Of a stretch of DNA of 57,693 nt, positions 1 to 8,830 are shown piece after piece; position 1 is the stretch's first letter; the number at the start of each line of letters is the position of its first letter. The DNA is from Bacteroidales bacterium (lineage in GTDB: Bacteria > Bacteroidota > Bacteroidia > Bacteroidales > UBA7960). The notes under the pieces were generated by a model. That model had not been told where the DNA came from. It saw nothing but the letters and a program-made list of their open reading frames with translations, and did no database searches. Made by a program: the position numbers and the translations under genes. The stretch is from assembly GCA_003559855.1 (NCBI GenBank), contig PWJZ01000076.1, forward strand, positions 1 to 57,693, given 5' to 3'.

Positions 1-290
1 AGCCCGCGGGCTTCGTCATGTTCTCCCTCAAAAAGAAACTCAAGCTCTTCAGTTACAGGATCAAAAGTGTACATCTTAGGACCTTGACCGCCATACATAG
101 AGCCGATATAAATAAGTTCACCGTCATAAGCTAAACCGCAAGCATTACTGTTGACCTCATAAGTGTTTAATATAGTCCAGTCGCTCCTGGCATCAATGTG
201 ATGCCGTTGAAAACCATTTTGCAGGTTAGCAAATTGTAAATGCGTTAAAAGCATCAGGAATGCAATCAATATGATGGTATTTTTTTTCAT
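1..290 (-). CDS. Secreted protein of unknown function, N-terminal part (runs off the window)
   Basis: Read from the ATG at 288-290 toward position 1, the frame stays open to the window edge, giving about 96 residues. The start MKKNTIILIAFLMLLTHLQF is a clear signal peptide (basic start, hydrophobic core). The mature part contains ACGLAYDGELIYIGSMYGG followed by TFDPVTEELEFLFEG, which resembles one blade of a beta-propeller of the kind found in Bacteroidetes surface proteins. The rest, including any T9SS sorting domain, is missing. It lies downstream of dnaX on the same strand across a 271-base AT-rich spacer. Function is unknown; the propeller reading is inference. Confidence 0.6.
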   Translation of the reverse strand, partial: MKKNTIILIAFLMLLTHLQFANLQNGFQRHHIDARSDWTILNTYEVNSNACGLAYDGELIYIGSMYGGQGPKMYTFDPVTEELEFLFEGEHDEARG

Positions 291-561
291 AAAACAAGAG
301 TTTTGATTGTTATTGAATTGTATGGACCCGAAACAGGTTTAAGAATATTTAAAGTTATGCAAAGTATAGGAAAAAGTTAGTAAAAATTTATGTTTATATA
401 TTATTAGTTTTAAAAATCAGATATATAATCAAAGATAACAAAAATCATATTGTTATAAAATTGACATTTCAAATTTTGTAAAATATTTCAAGTATTATTT
501 TTTATGGTTTGATGTTTAACGTTCGACGGAAAAGGGGTTGTATATGTTAGTATTTATAAGA

Positions 562-2322
562 TTAATAAAAATCAAGATTCAGTTTGTCTTTTAGAATCAG
601 AAGGTCGGGGTTTTTTTCCGAAAGCAGTTTGAATTTTTCTTCGGGCAGATAAGGTTTTGGTTTTTCGCTGTCGTTGTGTTTTATTTTAGCCGAGAGAGTT
701 ATGGAATTATTTTCCAGCTTTTCCCTAAGAAAGCCGAGAATTTTGGGTTTTTTCTCATTTATTTCACTTACCTGCACCATGTTGTCTACATATACTTCAA
801 TAAGGTTATCATTACCAAGGTGAGGCTTGTTTTTTTTAAAGGCAATAAAAAGGCTATGGCTGTCATTTTTTAATTTTTCTGCCAGCTCTATCCAGTATTC
901 GAGCAAGCGATCAACGCTGATCTCTTTGTTATGATATTTTTCGTATTCGTTGTTTTGGTCAGGGTCTTCATTTACTGACGGCGGTTTTTTATCGCTTACG
1001 GGTTCATTAATTTTAAGCGGTTTTTTTAATTTCAGATTTTCAGCTGTTTTTTTTTGACCGTTGTTGATTTTTTCTTCTTCAACTTTTTGCCCTGTATCTT
1101 TTGTTTGGGGCTTATATAGTTTTTTTTCAGCTGCTTCTTTTTGTGGTTTTGCTGTTGCTGCGGATGCCGGAGCTGACCTGGGTTTAATCAGGGTTTGATT
1201 GTCATTTTCCTGTTGTGTTTGGTACTTTTTTTTTTGATAAGAAGCCATTCTCATCAAAGCCAGCTCGAGGTGCAATTTTTTGTTTGAGGTGATTTTATAT
1301 GTGGAATCGCATTTCGAGAGGGTTTCCAGGGCATTGATCAGGAAATCTTCATCGCATTTTTCGGCTTGTTCGAGGTATTTTTGTCTGATGCTTTCACTGG
1401 TTTCCAGCAGTTTAACGGTTTGAGGGTTTTTACTGACAAGCAGGTTGCGCAGGTGATGTCCGAAGCCTGTAATAAATTGAACCCCTTCAAAGCCCCTTTC
1501 GATTATTTCGTTAATCAGCAATAGAATTTCAGTAGCATTTTGTTCAATAATATGACCGGTAATTTTGAAATAGTAATCATGATCAAGAATATTCAGATTT
1601 TCGATAACGTCTTGATAAGATACTTTATTACCTGTATAGCTTACTATCTGATCGAATATTGACAATGCATCGCGTAATGCGCCGTCAGCTTTTTGTGCAA
1701 TCAGATGGAGAGCTTCCTTATCAGCATTGACATTTTCTTTTCCGGCAATATATTGAAGCTGTTTCACCATATTGTCAACCGTAATACGCTTGAAATCGAA
1801 TATCTGGCATCTTGACAAGATCGTGGGAATGATCTTGGGTTTTTCTGTTGTGGCGAGGATAAACTTGGCATAGTGGGGCGGCTCTTCAAGGGTTTTCAGA
1901 AAAGCGTTGAAAGCTTGTGCTGACAGCATGTGTACCTCATCAATGATGTAAATTTTGTACTTTCCAATTTGCGGAGGTATGCGCACCTGGTCAACCAGTG
2001 TTCTGATATCCTCGACGGAATTGTTTGAGGCAGCGTCAAGCTCATGTACATTAAAAGAACCGGATGTGTTGAATGACTGGCATGATTTACACTTATTGCA
2101 GGGTTCTACCGAATCGGTAATATTTTCACAGTTGATGGTTTTGGCGAGTATTCTGGCACAGGTGGTTTTTCCTATACCTCTTGGCCCGCAAAAAAGAAAC
2201 GACTGAGCCAAATGATTACTCTTTATTGCGTTTTTCAGAGTATTTGTGATCGACTTTTGACCAACAACCGTGTCAAAAGTAGCAGGACGGTATTTCCTGG
2301 CTGAAACTTTATAACTTTCCAT
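562..2322 (-). CDS. dnaX: DNA polymerase III subunit gamma/tau
   Basis: Clamp-loader ATPase that loads the sliding clamp; 586 residues. Visible features are the Walker A motif GPRGIGKTT (46-54), a zinc module with Cys65, Cys75, Cys78 and Cys81, and the Walker B region YIIDEVH (125-131). The conserved AAA+ core ends near residue 360. A Lys/Pro/Gln-rich linker follows, then a C-terminal tau-type domain (about 470-586). At the core-linker boundary the codons for Gln363-Lys366 contain ten consecutive A followed by G (1225-1235 on the plus strand), a likely slippage site (see findings). A -7 promoter element lies about 27 bases upstream of the ATG. The family call is certain; production of a short gamma form is inferred. 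Confidence 0.97.
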   Translation of the reverse strand: MESYKVSARKYRPATFDTVVGQKSITNTLKNAIKSNHLAQSFLFCGPRGIGKTTCARILAKTINCENITDSVEPCNKCKSCQSFNTSGSFNVHELDAASNNSVEDIRTLVDQVRIPPQIGKYKIYIIDEVHMLSAQAFNAFLKTLEEPPHYAKFILATTEKPKIIPTILSRCQIFDFKRITVDNMVKQLQYIAGKENVNADKEALHLIAQKADGALRDALSIFDQIVSYTGNKVSYQDVIENLNILDHDYYFKITGHIIEQNATEILLLINEIIERGFEGVQFITGFGHHLRNLLVSKNPQTVKLLETSESIRQKYLEQAEKCDEDFLINALETLSKCDSTYKITSNKKLHLELALMRMASYQKKKYQTQQENDNQTLIKPRSAPASAATAKPQKEAAEKKLYKPQTKDTGQKVEEEKINNGQKKTAENLKLKKPLKINEPVSDKKPPSVNEDPDQNNEYEKYHNKEISVDRLLEYWIELAEKLKNDSHSLFIAFKKNKPHLGNDNLIEVYVDNMVQVSEINEKKPKILGFLREKLENNSITLSAKIKHNDSEKPKPYLPEEKFKLLSEKNPDLLILKDKLNLDFY

Positions 2323-2348
2323 TATACGTATGAATTCAAAACAAAATA

Positions 2349-2356
2349 CAAAAATA
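2349..2356 (-). promoter_or_regulatory. Bacteroidetes -7 promoter element for dnaX
   Basis: On the minus strand this reads TATTTTTG, a perfect TAnnTTTG match, about 27 bases before the dnaX ATG. No convincing -33 TTTG was found. Pattern match only. Confidence 0.45.
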
Positions 2357-2431
2357 ACTTTCTTGCTAAGAAAGGTGAATGGTTTTAGCAGAAAGTTATC
2401 AAGAAATAAAAGTTAATAGATCTCAATTTTA

Positions 2432-2494
2432 CAGTCGGCAGTCAAGTCAACCGAATACCGAATACCGATTACCGAATGAACAATGACCAATTTA
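2432..2494. repeat. Degenerate 7-bp periodic repeat
   Basis: Nine successive heptamers without a break, for example GAATACC twice and then GATTACC. It fills the spacer between dnaX and the end of tdh. The same 7-bp periodicity recurs with other unit sequences at other spacers in this window. Confidence 0.6.
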
Positions 2495-2499
2495 CCCCA

Positions 2500-3462
2500 T
2501 TAAATAAGCCCCTTTTCATGTTTTTCCCTGATAGCTTTAAGCATATCCTGTGTCATGGCATCGAGGTCATAATCGGGTTTCCAGCCCCATTGTTCGCGGG
2601 CGGGTGTATCATCGACCGAGTTTGGCCATGAGTCGGCAATAGCCTGACGTTCATCGGGTTGATATGTCATTTCGAATTCGGGGATATACTTTTTCACGGA
2701 ATCTGCCAATTCTTTTGCACTAAAGCTCATAGCCCCAACATTAAAGTCGCAATGGTGCTTCAGCTTTGAAAAGTCGGCTTGCATAAGGTCTATGGTCGCT
2801 TTAAGGCAGTCGGGCATATACATCATTGGCAGGCGTGTATCTTCGTTGACAAAGCATGTATATTTTTTATTTTTAACAGCTTCGTAGTAAATGGCAACGG
2901 CGTAGTCGGTAGTACCGCCGCCGGGCAATGTTTCGTGGCTGATAATTCCCGGATAGCGCAATCCTCGAACATCAAGGCCGTATTTCTGGACATAATAATC
3001 GCCTAACAGCTCGCCTGAAACCTTAGTTATACCATACATTGTGGTTGGTTTCAGAATAGTTTCCTGTGGTGTGTTGTCAACCGGTGTGGAAGGGCCAAAA
3101 ACAGCTATTGAGCTTGGCACAAGCACCTGTTTCATTTTGAATTCACGCGCTATTTCAAGTACGTTGATCAACCCGTTCATGTTAACGTTCCAGGCTAAAT
3201 TAGGATTTTTTTCTCCCGTGGCAGAAAGTATAGCTGCCATGTTTATGATAATGTCAACGTTATATTTCTTGATCGTGTCTACCAGTTCTTCAACATTCAA
3301 CGCATCAACAACCTCAACGGGTCCTGTATTTGCAATTTTTTCCGATGGCCTGGTTTTCCTTATACCGGCAATAACGTTATCTCCACCATAAATTTCTCTC
3401 AATAAAAGAGTGAATTCCGAGCCGATCTGCCCGGCAGATCCTATTATTAATATTTTTTCCAT
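2500..3462 (-). CDS. tdh: L-threonine 3-dehydrogenase (SDR/epimerase-like type)
   Basis: Oxidises L-threonine with NAD+ to 2-amino-3-oxobutyrate. This is the short-chain dehydrogenase-type enzyme of Bacteroidetes and animals, not the zinc-dependent one. With the start at 3462 (MEKILIIGSAGQIGSEF) it has 320 residues, the NAD-binding G8-x-x-G11-x-x-G14 and the catalytic Tyr143/Lys147 pair in YGITK. The stretch RYPGIISHETLPGGGTTDY is the substrate-loop signature of this family. A longer frame opens at 3528 but would translate through a perfect -7 promoter element at 3508-3515, so the inner ATG is preferred. The divergent kbl gene encodes the next step of the same pathway. Confidence 0.93.
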   Translation of the reverse strand: MEKILIIGSAGQIGSEFTLLLREIYGGDNVIAGIRKTRPSEKIANTGPVEVVDALNVEELVDTIKKYNVDIIINMAAILSATGEKNPNLAWNVNMNGLINVLEIAREFKMKQVLVPSSIAVFGPSTPVDNTPQETILKPTTMYGITKVSGELLGDYYVQKYGLDVRGLRYPGIISHETLPGGGTTDYAVAIYYEAVKNKKYTCFVNEDTRLPMMYMPDCLKATIDLMQADFSKLKHHCDFNVGAMSFSAKELADSVKKYIPEFEMTYQPDERQAIADSWPNSVDDTPAREQWGWKPDYDLDAMTQDMLKAIREKHEKGLI

Positions 3463-3507
3463 TTCTGATAAGTGTTTAAAATTTAAAATATAATAAAATT
3501 TTAAGGG

Positions 3508-3515
3508 CAAAAATA
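3508..3515 (-). promoter_or_regulatory. -7 promoter element for tdh
   Basis: Minus-strand TATTTTTG matches TAnnTTTG, about 46 bases before the chosen tdh start. It supports starting tdh at 3462 rather than 3528. Confidence 0.45.
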
Positions 3516-3553
3516 AACATTTTTGCAAAACCGAAAAAATGAATAGCTGATCC

Positions 3554-3583
3554 TTTACCTGTCAGAAAAAAAATATACCTTTG
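3554..3583 (+). promoter_or_regulatory. Promoter for kbl (-33 TTTA, -7 TACCTTTG)
   Basis: TTTA at 3554-3557 and TACCTTTG at 3576-3583 are 18 bases apart. The -7 element fits the Bacteroidetes consensus. The kbl ATG is at 3662, giving a leader of about 70 bases. It diverges from the tdh promoter about 60 bases away. Confidence 0.55.
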
Positions 3584-3661
3584 CGTGAAATTTTTTTTAA
3601 GCATATCTTTTGTCCAAACATGTTAAACTAAATATATTATTAACTAAATAAAAATAAAATT

Positions 3662-4852
3662 ATGTACGGAAAAATTAAGGAGCATTTACAATCGGAGTTA
3701 AAGGGTATCCGCGAGGCGGGATTATACAAAGAAGAGCGTATCATAATCAGTCCTCAGGGTGCTGAGATAAAAATTTCGACAGGTGAGACTGTTTTGAATT
3801 TTTGTGCAAATAATTATTTGGGCTTATCTAATCATCCCGGTTTGATAGAGGCGGCAAAAGAGGGAATGGATTCTCATGGTTACGGGATGTCATCAGTACG
3901 TTTTATTTGCGGTACACAGGATCTGCATAAGACTTTGGAGAGAAAGGTATCTGAATTTTTCGGCACGGACGACACGATACTTTATGCGGCATGTTTCGAT
4001 GCCAATGGCGGTGCATTTGAACCTATTTTAACCAATGAGGATGCGATCATATCCGATTCTTTGAATCATGCTTCAATAATTGACGGTGTGCGTCTTTGCA
4101 AAGCTCACCGTTACAGGTATAATAATGCTGATATGGAAGATCTGGAGCAAAAGCTCAAGGAAGCCCAGGCTCAGAGATTTCGTGTCATTGTAACCGACGG
4201 GGTTTTTTCTATGGACGGCAATGTTGCGCCGATGGACAAGATCATTGAGCTGGCTGAAAAGTATGATGCACTTGTGATGGTTGATGAAGCTCATTCAGCC
4301 GGTGTTGTTGGTGAAACAGGCAGGGGAGTAACCGAACTATTTAATATTCGCGGTAAAGTGGATATTATTACAGGCACCCTGGGTAAAGCATTTGGAGGTG
4401 CAATAGGCGGGTTTACAACCGGCAGAAAAGAGATAATAGAAATATTGCGGCAGCGTTCACGCCCATATTTGTTCTCAAATTCACTGCCCCCTTCAGTTGC
4501 TAATGCAGGCATCAAAATGTTCGATATGATGACCGAAACTCACGAACTGCAAGATAAGCTGCACAAAAATACCGGTTATTTCATGGAAAAGATGAGGAAC
4601 GCGGGCTTCGATGTAAAACCCACACAATCGGCAATTATAGCTGTAATGCTATATGATGCCAAACTTTCGCAGGATTTCGCTGAAAAACTACTGAAAGAAG
4701 GAATTTATGTTATCGGATTCTATTACCCTGTTGTCCCAAGAGGGCAAGCAAGGATACGTGTACAGGTCTCAGCTGCGCATGAAACAGAACACCTTGATAA
4801 ATGTATTGATGCTTTCAAAAAAGTCGGAAAAGAACTTGGTGTGCTGAAATAA
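3662..4852 (+). CDS. kbl: Glycine C-acetyltransferase (2-amino-3-ketobutyrate CoA ligase)
   Basis: PLP-dependent enzyme that cleaves 2-amino-3-oxobutyrate with CoA to glycine and acetyl-CoA, the second step after tdh. It has 396 residues, the normal family length. The substrate-side signature NFCANNYLGLSNHP is at about 46-59, VMVDEAHSAGVVG at 205-217, and the Schiff-base lysine is Lys242 in GTLGKAFGGAIGG. It is the closest match among the alpha-oxoamine synthases (alternatives are KAS/BioF/HemA types); the divergent tdh gene decides the assignment. Confidence 0.95.
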   Translation: MYGKIKEHLQSELKGIREAGLYKEERIIISPQGAEIKISTGETVLNFCANNYLGLSNHPGLIEAAKEGMDSHGYGMSSVRFICGTQDLHKTLERKVSEFFGTDDTILYAACFDANGGAFEPILTNEDAIISDSLNHASIIDGVRLCKAHRYRYNNADMEDLEQKLKEAQAQRFRVIVTDGVFSMDGNVAPMDKIIELAEKYDALVMVDEAHSAGVVGETGRGVTELFNIRGKVDIITGTLGKAFGGAIGGFTTGRKEIIEILRQRSRPYLFSNSLPPSVANAGIKMFDMMTETHELQDKLHKNTGYFMEKMRNAGFDVKPTQSAIIAVMLYDAKLSQDFAEKLLKEGIYVIGFYYPVVPRGQARIRVQVSAAHETEHLDKCIDAFKKVGKELGVLK

Positions 4853-4913
4853 AACTTGAAACTCTTATAATTCTTTGTTTATAAACAGGATCATAATTGT
4901 TTTTTATAATTAC

Positions 4914-4946
4914 AAAAAGGGGATATATTGCAACATCCCCTTTTTT
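4914..4946 (+). terminator. Rho-independent terminator after kbl
   Basis: Perfect stem AAAAAGGGGAT / ATCCCCTTTTT with a 10-base loop, ending in a T run. It lies about 60 bases after the kbl stop. It is A/T-flanked on both sides, so it could also work on the other strand. Confidence 0.85.
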
Positions 4947-5040
4947 ATTATTTTTAGTTTGGGTTATTACAAAAATATAATTCAAGGTCAATTAAATGAA
5001 TTTTATTATTAATATTGCGACATCATTATAAAGAAAAACT

Positions 5041-5391
5041 GTGATAGCTGAAGAAAATAAAAGAAAGTCAAATGACGAACAAAAACTCTATTACAGCATA
5101 GGGGAGGTAGCCGATATGTTTTCGGTAAACACTTCACTGATAAGATTCTGGGAAAAAGAGTTTGATCTGATAAAACCCAAAAGAAACATAAAAGGCACAC
5201 GTTTTTTTTCGACAAAGGATGTAGAAAATTTCCATCTTATTTATAACCTTGTGAAAGAGAGGGGATACACACTACGGGGAGCGAAAGAAAAAATCAAAAA
5301 AAATCCTGAAGAAGTCTATGAAGACTTCGAAATGATAAATACTTTGAAGAAAATAAGAAAATTTCTGCTGGAAGTAAAAAAAGAACTTTGA
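5041..5391 (+). CDS. MerR family transcriptional regulator
   Basis: Small DNA-binding protein of 116 residues with a GTG start; no ATG lies nearer the domain. The MerR-type winged helix begins with YYSIGEVADMFSVNTSLIRFW (about 17-37), followed by KRNIKGTRFFSTKDVENFHLI and a basic helix (GYTLRGAKEKIKKNP). The short C-terminal helix is probably for dimerisation, and no separate ligand-binding domain is present. This compact form is common in Bacteroidetes. The target is not evident: kbl is upstream behind a terminator and the MFS gene is 340 bases downstream. Confidence 0.88.
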   Translation: MIAEENKRKSNDEQKLYYSIGEVADMFSVNTSLIRFWEKEFDLIKPKRNIKGTRFFSTKDVENFHLIYNLVKERGYTLRGAKEKIKKNPEEVYEDFEMINTLKKIRKFLLEVKKEL

Positions 5392-5519
5392 CCTTTTGCT
5401 TTTTCTCAAAGAGTTCAATAAACAAGGTATTTATAAAATTACAAATGAAAATTTATAAAAATTTGGTTTTTTTGTTAAACAAATGTTTAATTTTGCGAAA
5501 AATTATTCAATTATATTAA

Positions 5520-5631
5520 CCCAAATCCGTCATTAGAAACATAACAGATTAAAAGCCAAGCAAATATAAATTTTCTAAATTTTATTAAGTGCTGTATTTC
5601 AATGTTTTACATCTCTAATGACGGATTTGGG
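5520..5631. repeat. 18-bp perfect inverted repeat flanking 76 bases (MITE-like)
   Basis: Left arm 5520-5537 (CCCAAATCCGTCATTAGA) and right arm 5614-5631 are exact reverse complements. No coding frame lies between them. No clear target-site duplication was found; the flanks are ATTAA and AATAA. It sits in the 340-base gap between the merR-type gene and the MFS gene. It could be a small non-autonomous element or a long-loop RNA hairpin. Apart from this and the -7 element at 5676 nothing else was seen in the gap. Confidence 0.6.
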
Positions 5632-5675
5632 AATAAATAATAAGCCGTTATAACTACCTTTAAAAAATGTTTTTT

Positions 5676-5683
5676 TAAATTTG
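5676..5683 (+). promoter_or_regulatory. -7 promoter element for the MFS gene
   Basis: TAAATTTG fits TAnnTTTG perfectly, about 48 bases before the ATG at 5732. No good -33 partner was seen. Confidence 0.4.
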
Positions 5684-5731
5684 CTTTTTTTAATAAATAA
5701 ATTGATTAAAAATTAATACTAAAACAGAAAT

Positions 5732-7669
5732 ATGGTAGATGCAATAAAGAGGAGACTAAACGAATCAAGGTTTATCAGGTGGAGTGTATTGATACTGATA
5801 AGTTTTACGATGGCAACGAATTATTATTTTTATGATGCTTTGGCGCCGTTGACCGATCTTTTACGTGTAAATTTAGGTTTTTCTTCGGCTGATTACGGTT
5901 TTATCATGTCGGCTTATGCTATTCCCAATGTATTTTTGGCGATGGCTGTGATAGGAGGTATTATCCTTGACCGCGTGGGGATACGAATTACCGGTTTTTC
6001 TTTTGTTTTCCTGATGAGCCTGGGAGGAGCAATAACTGCTTACGGGGCATCGGATACTTTTCTCAGTGGTGGTTTTGGATACGCTTTTATGGATTCATTT
6101 TTGACCGCTTACTCACCTGCTTTGAAAATGATGTGCCTGGGCTTTTTTATTTTCGGGCTTGGAGCCGAAACCAGCATTATTGTACTTTCGAAAGTTGTAG
6201 TTAAGTGGTTTAAAGGCAAAGAACTTGCCCTGGCGCTTGGGCTTAACCTTTCTATCGGAAGGCTTGGAGCGGCATTAGCCCTGACACTTTCGCCAAGGTT
6301 GGTGCATCCTGAATGGACAACGGCTATATGGTTTGGAGTTTTGCTTTTATGGATAGGGCTTTTGGCTTTCATAATATATATGTTTGTTGACCGTAAGCTT
6401 GACCGTCAGATCAAGATTGATGTGAAAGACCCGGAAGATGAATTCCGCTGGTCTGACTTAAAAGATTTGGTTACCAACAGATCAGTCATTTTCATAACAC
6501 TACTTTGTGTTACTTTTTATTCTGCAGTATTTCCTTTCATAAAGTTTGCACCCGACCTGTTGATGAACAAGTTTGCAATGGCAAGGCATATTGCCGGAGA
6601 TGTAACGGCCTACCTGATGTACGGAACAATTTTACTTACTCCGTTATTCGGGTGGGTTTGCGATTACAAAGGCAAGAGTGCAACTCTTATGTACCTGGGG
6701 TCTGCACTGTTGATCATTGCACATATGATGTTTGCATTAACCCATATTAACCCCAGAATACCTATAGTTTTACTTGGTATTGCGTTTTCACTTGTACCTG
6801 CGGCAATGTGGCCGGCAGTAGCAAAAATTGTCAGGGAAAGCAAACTGGGTACAGCCTATGGGTTTATGTTCACCATACAGAATGTCGGTCTTATGGCTTT
6901 CCCTATTGTTATCGGTTTGGTGGTAGATGCTTCCAATCCTTACTACCGTACACCAGTTTATGCAGAAGAATATAAGATTGTGCAGGAGCAGCAGATGAGT
7001 TTTTCCGGAAAATACATAGATCGCAGAGACCAACCTGTTGCAAACGAAGAAATAAATGTTACTGCTGTTGTATTCAAAGATAGTTTAAGCGGTGAGATTG
7101 TCTGGAATGAAACCCATACGGTAATGACCGATGAAAAGGGCAATTATGAACTGGAAATTGGCAGAGGAGATATAATTGAAAGAGTTGATTTCTCCCAAAT
7201 TGTTGATACGATAAAATACAGGGCGAAAGTTTCAATATTCGACGGTGATGATATTGTAGAGGTTTATAATAACCAATTAATCTATGATGAGCATCTGCAT
7301 TTCGTTTCCATGATGGATAAAAAACATGAAGCGTATTTTGACGGCAGAAACAGGGGCTCTCTTAAGATTTATGATCCTGAAAATGACAAGAAGGTTTGGG
7401 AGGAACGAATAAGGTTTTATGTTGATGATGAAGGTGAATTCGATATATTACTTGGCTATGGCAGATTGCAATATGCTGATCGTGATTATTTCGGCCTGAA
7501 TTTCAGAGAACACGAAGCAGAGATCATCAAACCGCTTGATTATACTAATCCAATGCTTGTATTTGCAGCTTTGGGACTTTTCGGGCTGGTATTTGCGTTC
7601 CTTTTGAGGAGAGAGGATAAAACATCAGGATATGGGCTTGAATTGCCAAACAAGGATATGGAATCCTGA
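5732..7669 (+). CDS. MFS transporter with a large periplasmic insertion before the last helix
   Basis: Inner-membrane secondary transporter of 645 residues, against about 400-450 for a standard member. Twelve hydrophobic helices can be placed. The first is near 17-40, the eleventh is at about 373-400 and the last at 607-626. The loop after helix 2 has the family pattern GIILDRVGIR. Between helices 11 and 12 lies a soluble stretch of about 205 residues (401-606; DNA about 6932-7549), which should face the periplasm. Part of it (FSGKYIDRRDQPVANEEI, then TDEKGNYELEIG) looks like a transthyretin/carboxypeptidase-regulatory beta fold, with possibly a second copy near 540-580. The substrate is unknown. 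Frame and codon use continue through the insertion, so it is not an assembly artefact of two genes. Confidence 0.85.
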   Translation: MVDAIKRRLNESRFIRWSVLILISFTMATNYYFYDALAPLTDLLRVNLGFSSADYGFIMSAYAIPNVFLAMAVIGGIILDRVGIRITGFSFVFLMSLGGAITAYGASDTFLSGGFGYAFMDSFLTAYSPALKMMCLGFFIFGLGAETSIIVLSKVVVKWFKGKELALALGLNLSIGRLGAALALTLSPRLVHPEWTTAIWFGVLLLWIGLLAFIIYMFVDRKLDRQIKIDVKDPEDEFRWSDLKDLVTNRSVIFITLLCVTFYSAVFPFIKFAPDLLMNKFAMARHIAGDVTAYLMYGTILLTPLFGWVCDYKGKSATLMYLGSALLIIAHMMFALTHINPRIPIVLLGIAFSLVPAAMWPAVAKIVRESKLGTAYGFMFTIQNVGLMAFPIVIGLVVDASNPYYRTPVYAEEYKIVQEQQMSFSGKYIDRRDQPVANEEINVTAVVFKDSLSGEIVWNETHTVMTDEKGNYELEIGRGDIIERVDFSQIVDTIKYRAKVSIFDGDDIVEVYNNQLIYDEHLHFVSMMDKKHEAYFDGRNRGSLKIYDPENDKKVWEERIRFYVDDEGEFDILLGYGRLQYADRDYFGLNFREHEAEIIKPLDYTNPMLVFAALGLFGLVFAFLLRREDKTSGYGLELPNKDMES

Positions 7670-7805
7670 ATGGGGTTTTGAATCCATTGGGTTTATTCTG
7701 CCTTTTAAATAAGGATTTGTTCATTTGTCGAAATATGGTTTTTAAGCTTAATATGATTAATCATTAAACAGATAAATATCAGTTTAATAATAACCACATT
7801 TACCC

Positions 7806-8771
7806 ATGATTGTCGTAACCGGAGCAGCAGGTTTTATTGGCAGTTGTTTGGTTAACAAGCTGAATAACAAAGGCTTTAAGAATATAGTCATTGTTGATGA
7901 ATTTACCGATTATGTAAAAAGTAAAAACCTGGCCAATAAAGCCTTTAGTAAGAAAGTTGACCGTGAGGTGTTTTTCGAATGGTTAGATGAACACCACAAA
8001 AAGGTTAATTTTGTTTTTCACATGGGGGCGCGTACCGACACGGCAGAGTTTGATAAAGCAGTGTTTGATGAACTTAATCTCAATTATTCAAAAAGACTTT
8101 GGGAATCTTGTGTAGAATATGATCTGCCTTTGGTTTATGCCTCGTCTGCAGCCACATATGGTGATGGTAAGCTTGGATATAAAGATGACCATGATCTTGT
8201 TGAAAAGCTGAAACCCTTGAATCTTTATGGTAAATCAAAAAACGACTTTGACAAATGGGCGTTGCGACAGAAAAAAAAGCCTTACTTCTGGGCAGGGCTT
8301 AAATTTTTCAATGTTTACGGACCTAATGAATATCATAAGGGCAGAATGGCATCGGTAGTATATCATGCTTATAAGCAGATATCGGAAACCGGTAAAATAA
8401 AGTTGTTTAAATCGCATAATCCCGATTATGAAGACGGGAAACAACTTCGCGACTTCATATATGTAAAGGATGTTGTTAACGTTTGTTTTTTCCTGATGCT
8501 GCAAAAAAAATATCACGGATTGTATAATCTGGGAACGGGGAAAGCCCGTACTTTTCTTGATCTTGCAAAAGCGGTATTTCATTCGATGGGTAGTGAACCG
8601 CAAATTGAATACATAGACATTCCGGCAGATATTCGTGATAAATACCAGTATTTTACGGAAGCCGACATCACAAAATTGCGTTCTTTCGGCTACAAATTGC
8701 CTTTTTATACTCTCGAACAAGGGATTTCCGATTATGTGCAGAAATACCTTGCGGGTAAATTGTATTACTGA
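7806..8771 (+). CDS. hldD: ADP-L-glycero-D-manno-heptose 6-epimerase
   Basis: Extended SDR enzyme that converts ADP-D-glycero- to ADP-L-glycero-D-manno-heptose for the LPS inner core; 321 residues. It shows the NAD(P) motif GAAGFIG (6-12), ASSAATYGDG, the catalytic YGKSK, and the family-specific FNVYGPNEYHKGRMASVVYH and FIYVKDVVNV. HldD proteins of enterobacteria share these blocks in the same order. It stands alone, without the usual hldE/gmhA partners. It converges with the formate dehydrogenase gene. Confidence 0.93.
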   Translation: MIVVTGAAGFIGSCLVNKLNNKGFKNIVIVDEFTDYVKSKNLANKAFSKKVDREVFFEWLDEHHKKVNFVFHMGARTDTAEFDKAVFDELNLNYSKRLWESCVEYDLPLVYASSAATYGDGKLGYKDDHDLVEKLKPLNLYGKSKNDFDKWALRQKKKPYFWAGLKFFNVYGPNEYHKGRMASVVYHAYKQISETGKIKLFKSHNPDYEDGKQLRDFIYVKDVVNVCFFLMLQKKYHGLYNLGTGKARTFLDLAKAVFHSMGSEPQIEYIDIPADIRDKYQYFTEADITKLRSFGYKLPFYTLEQGISDYVQKYLAGKLYY

Positions 8772-8830
8772 AACTCCTGAACTTTATACAAGAAGTGTTC
8801 GGGAGGATTGATCCTACAAATTATAAATAA

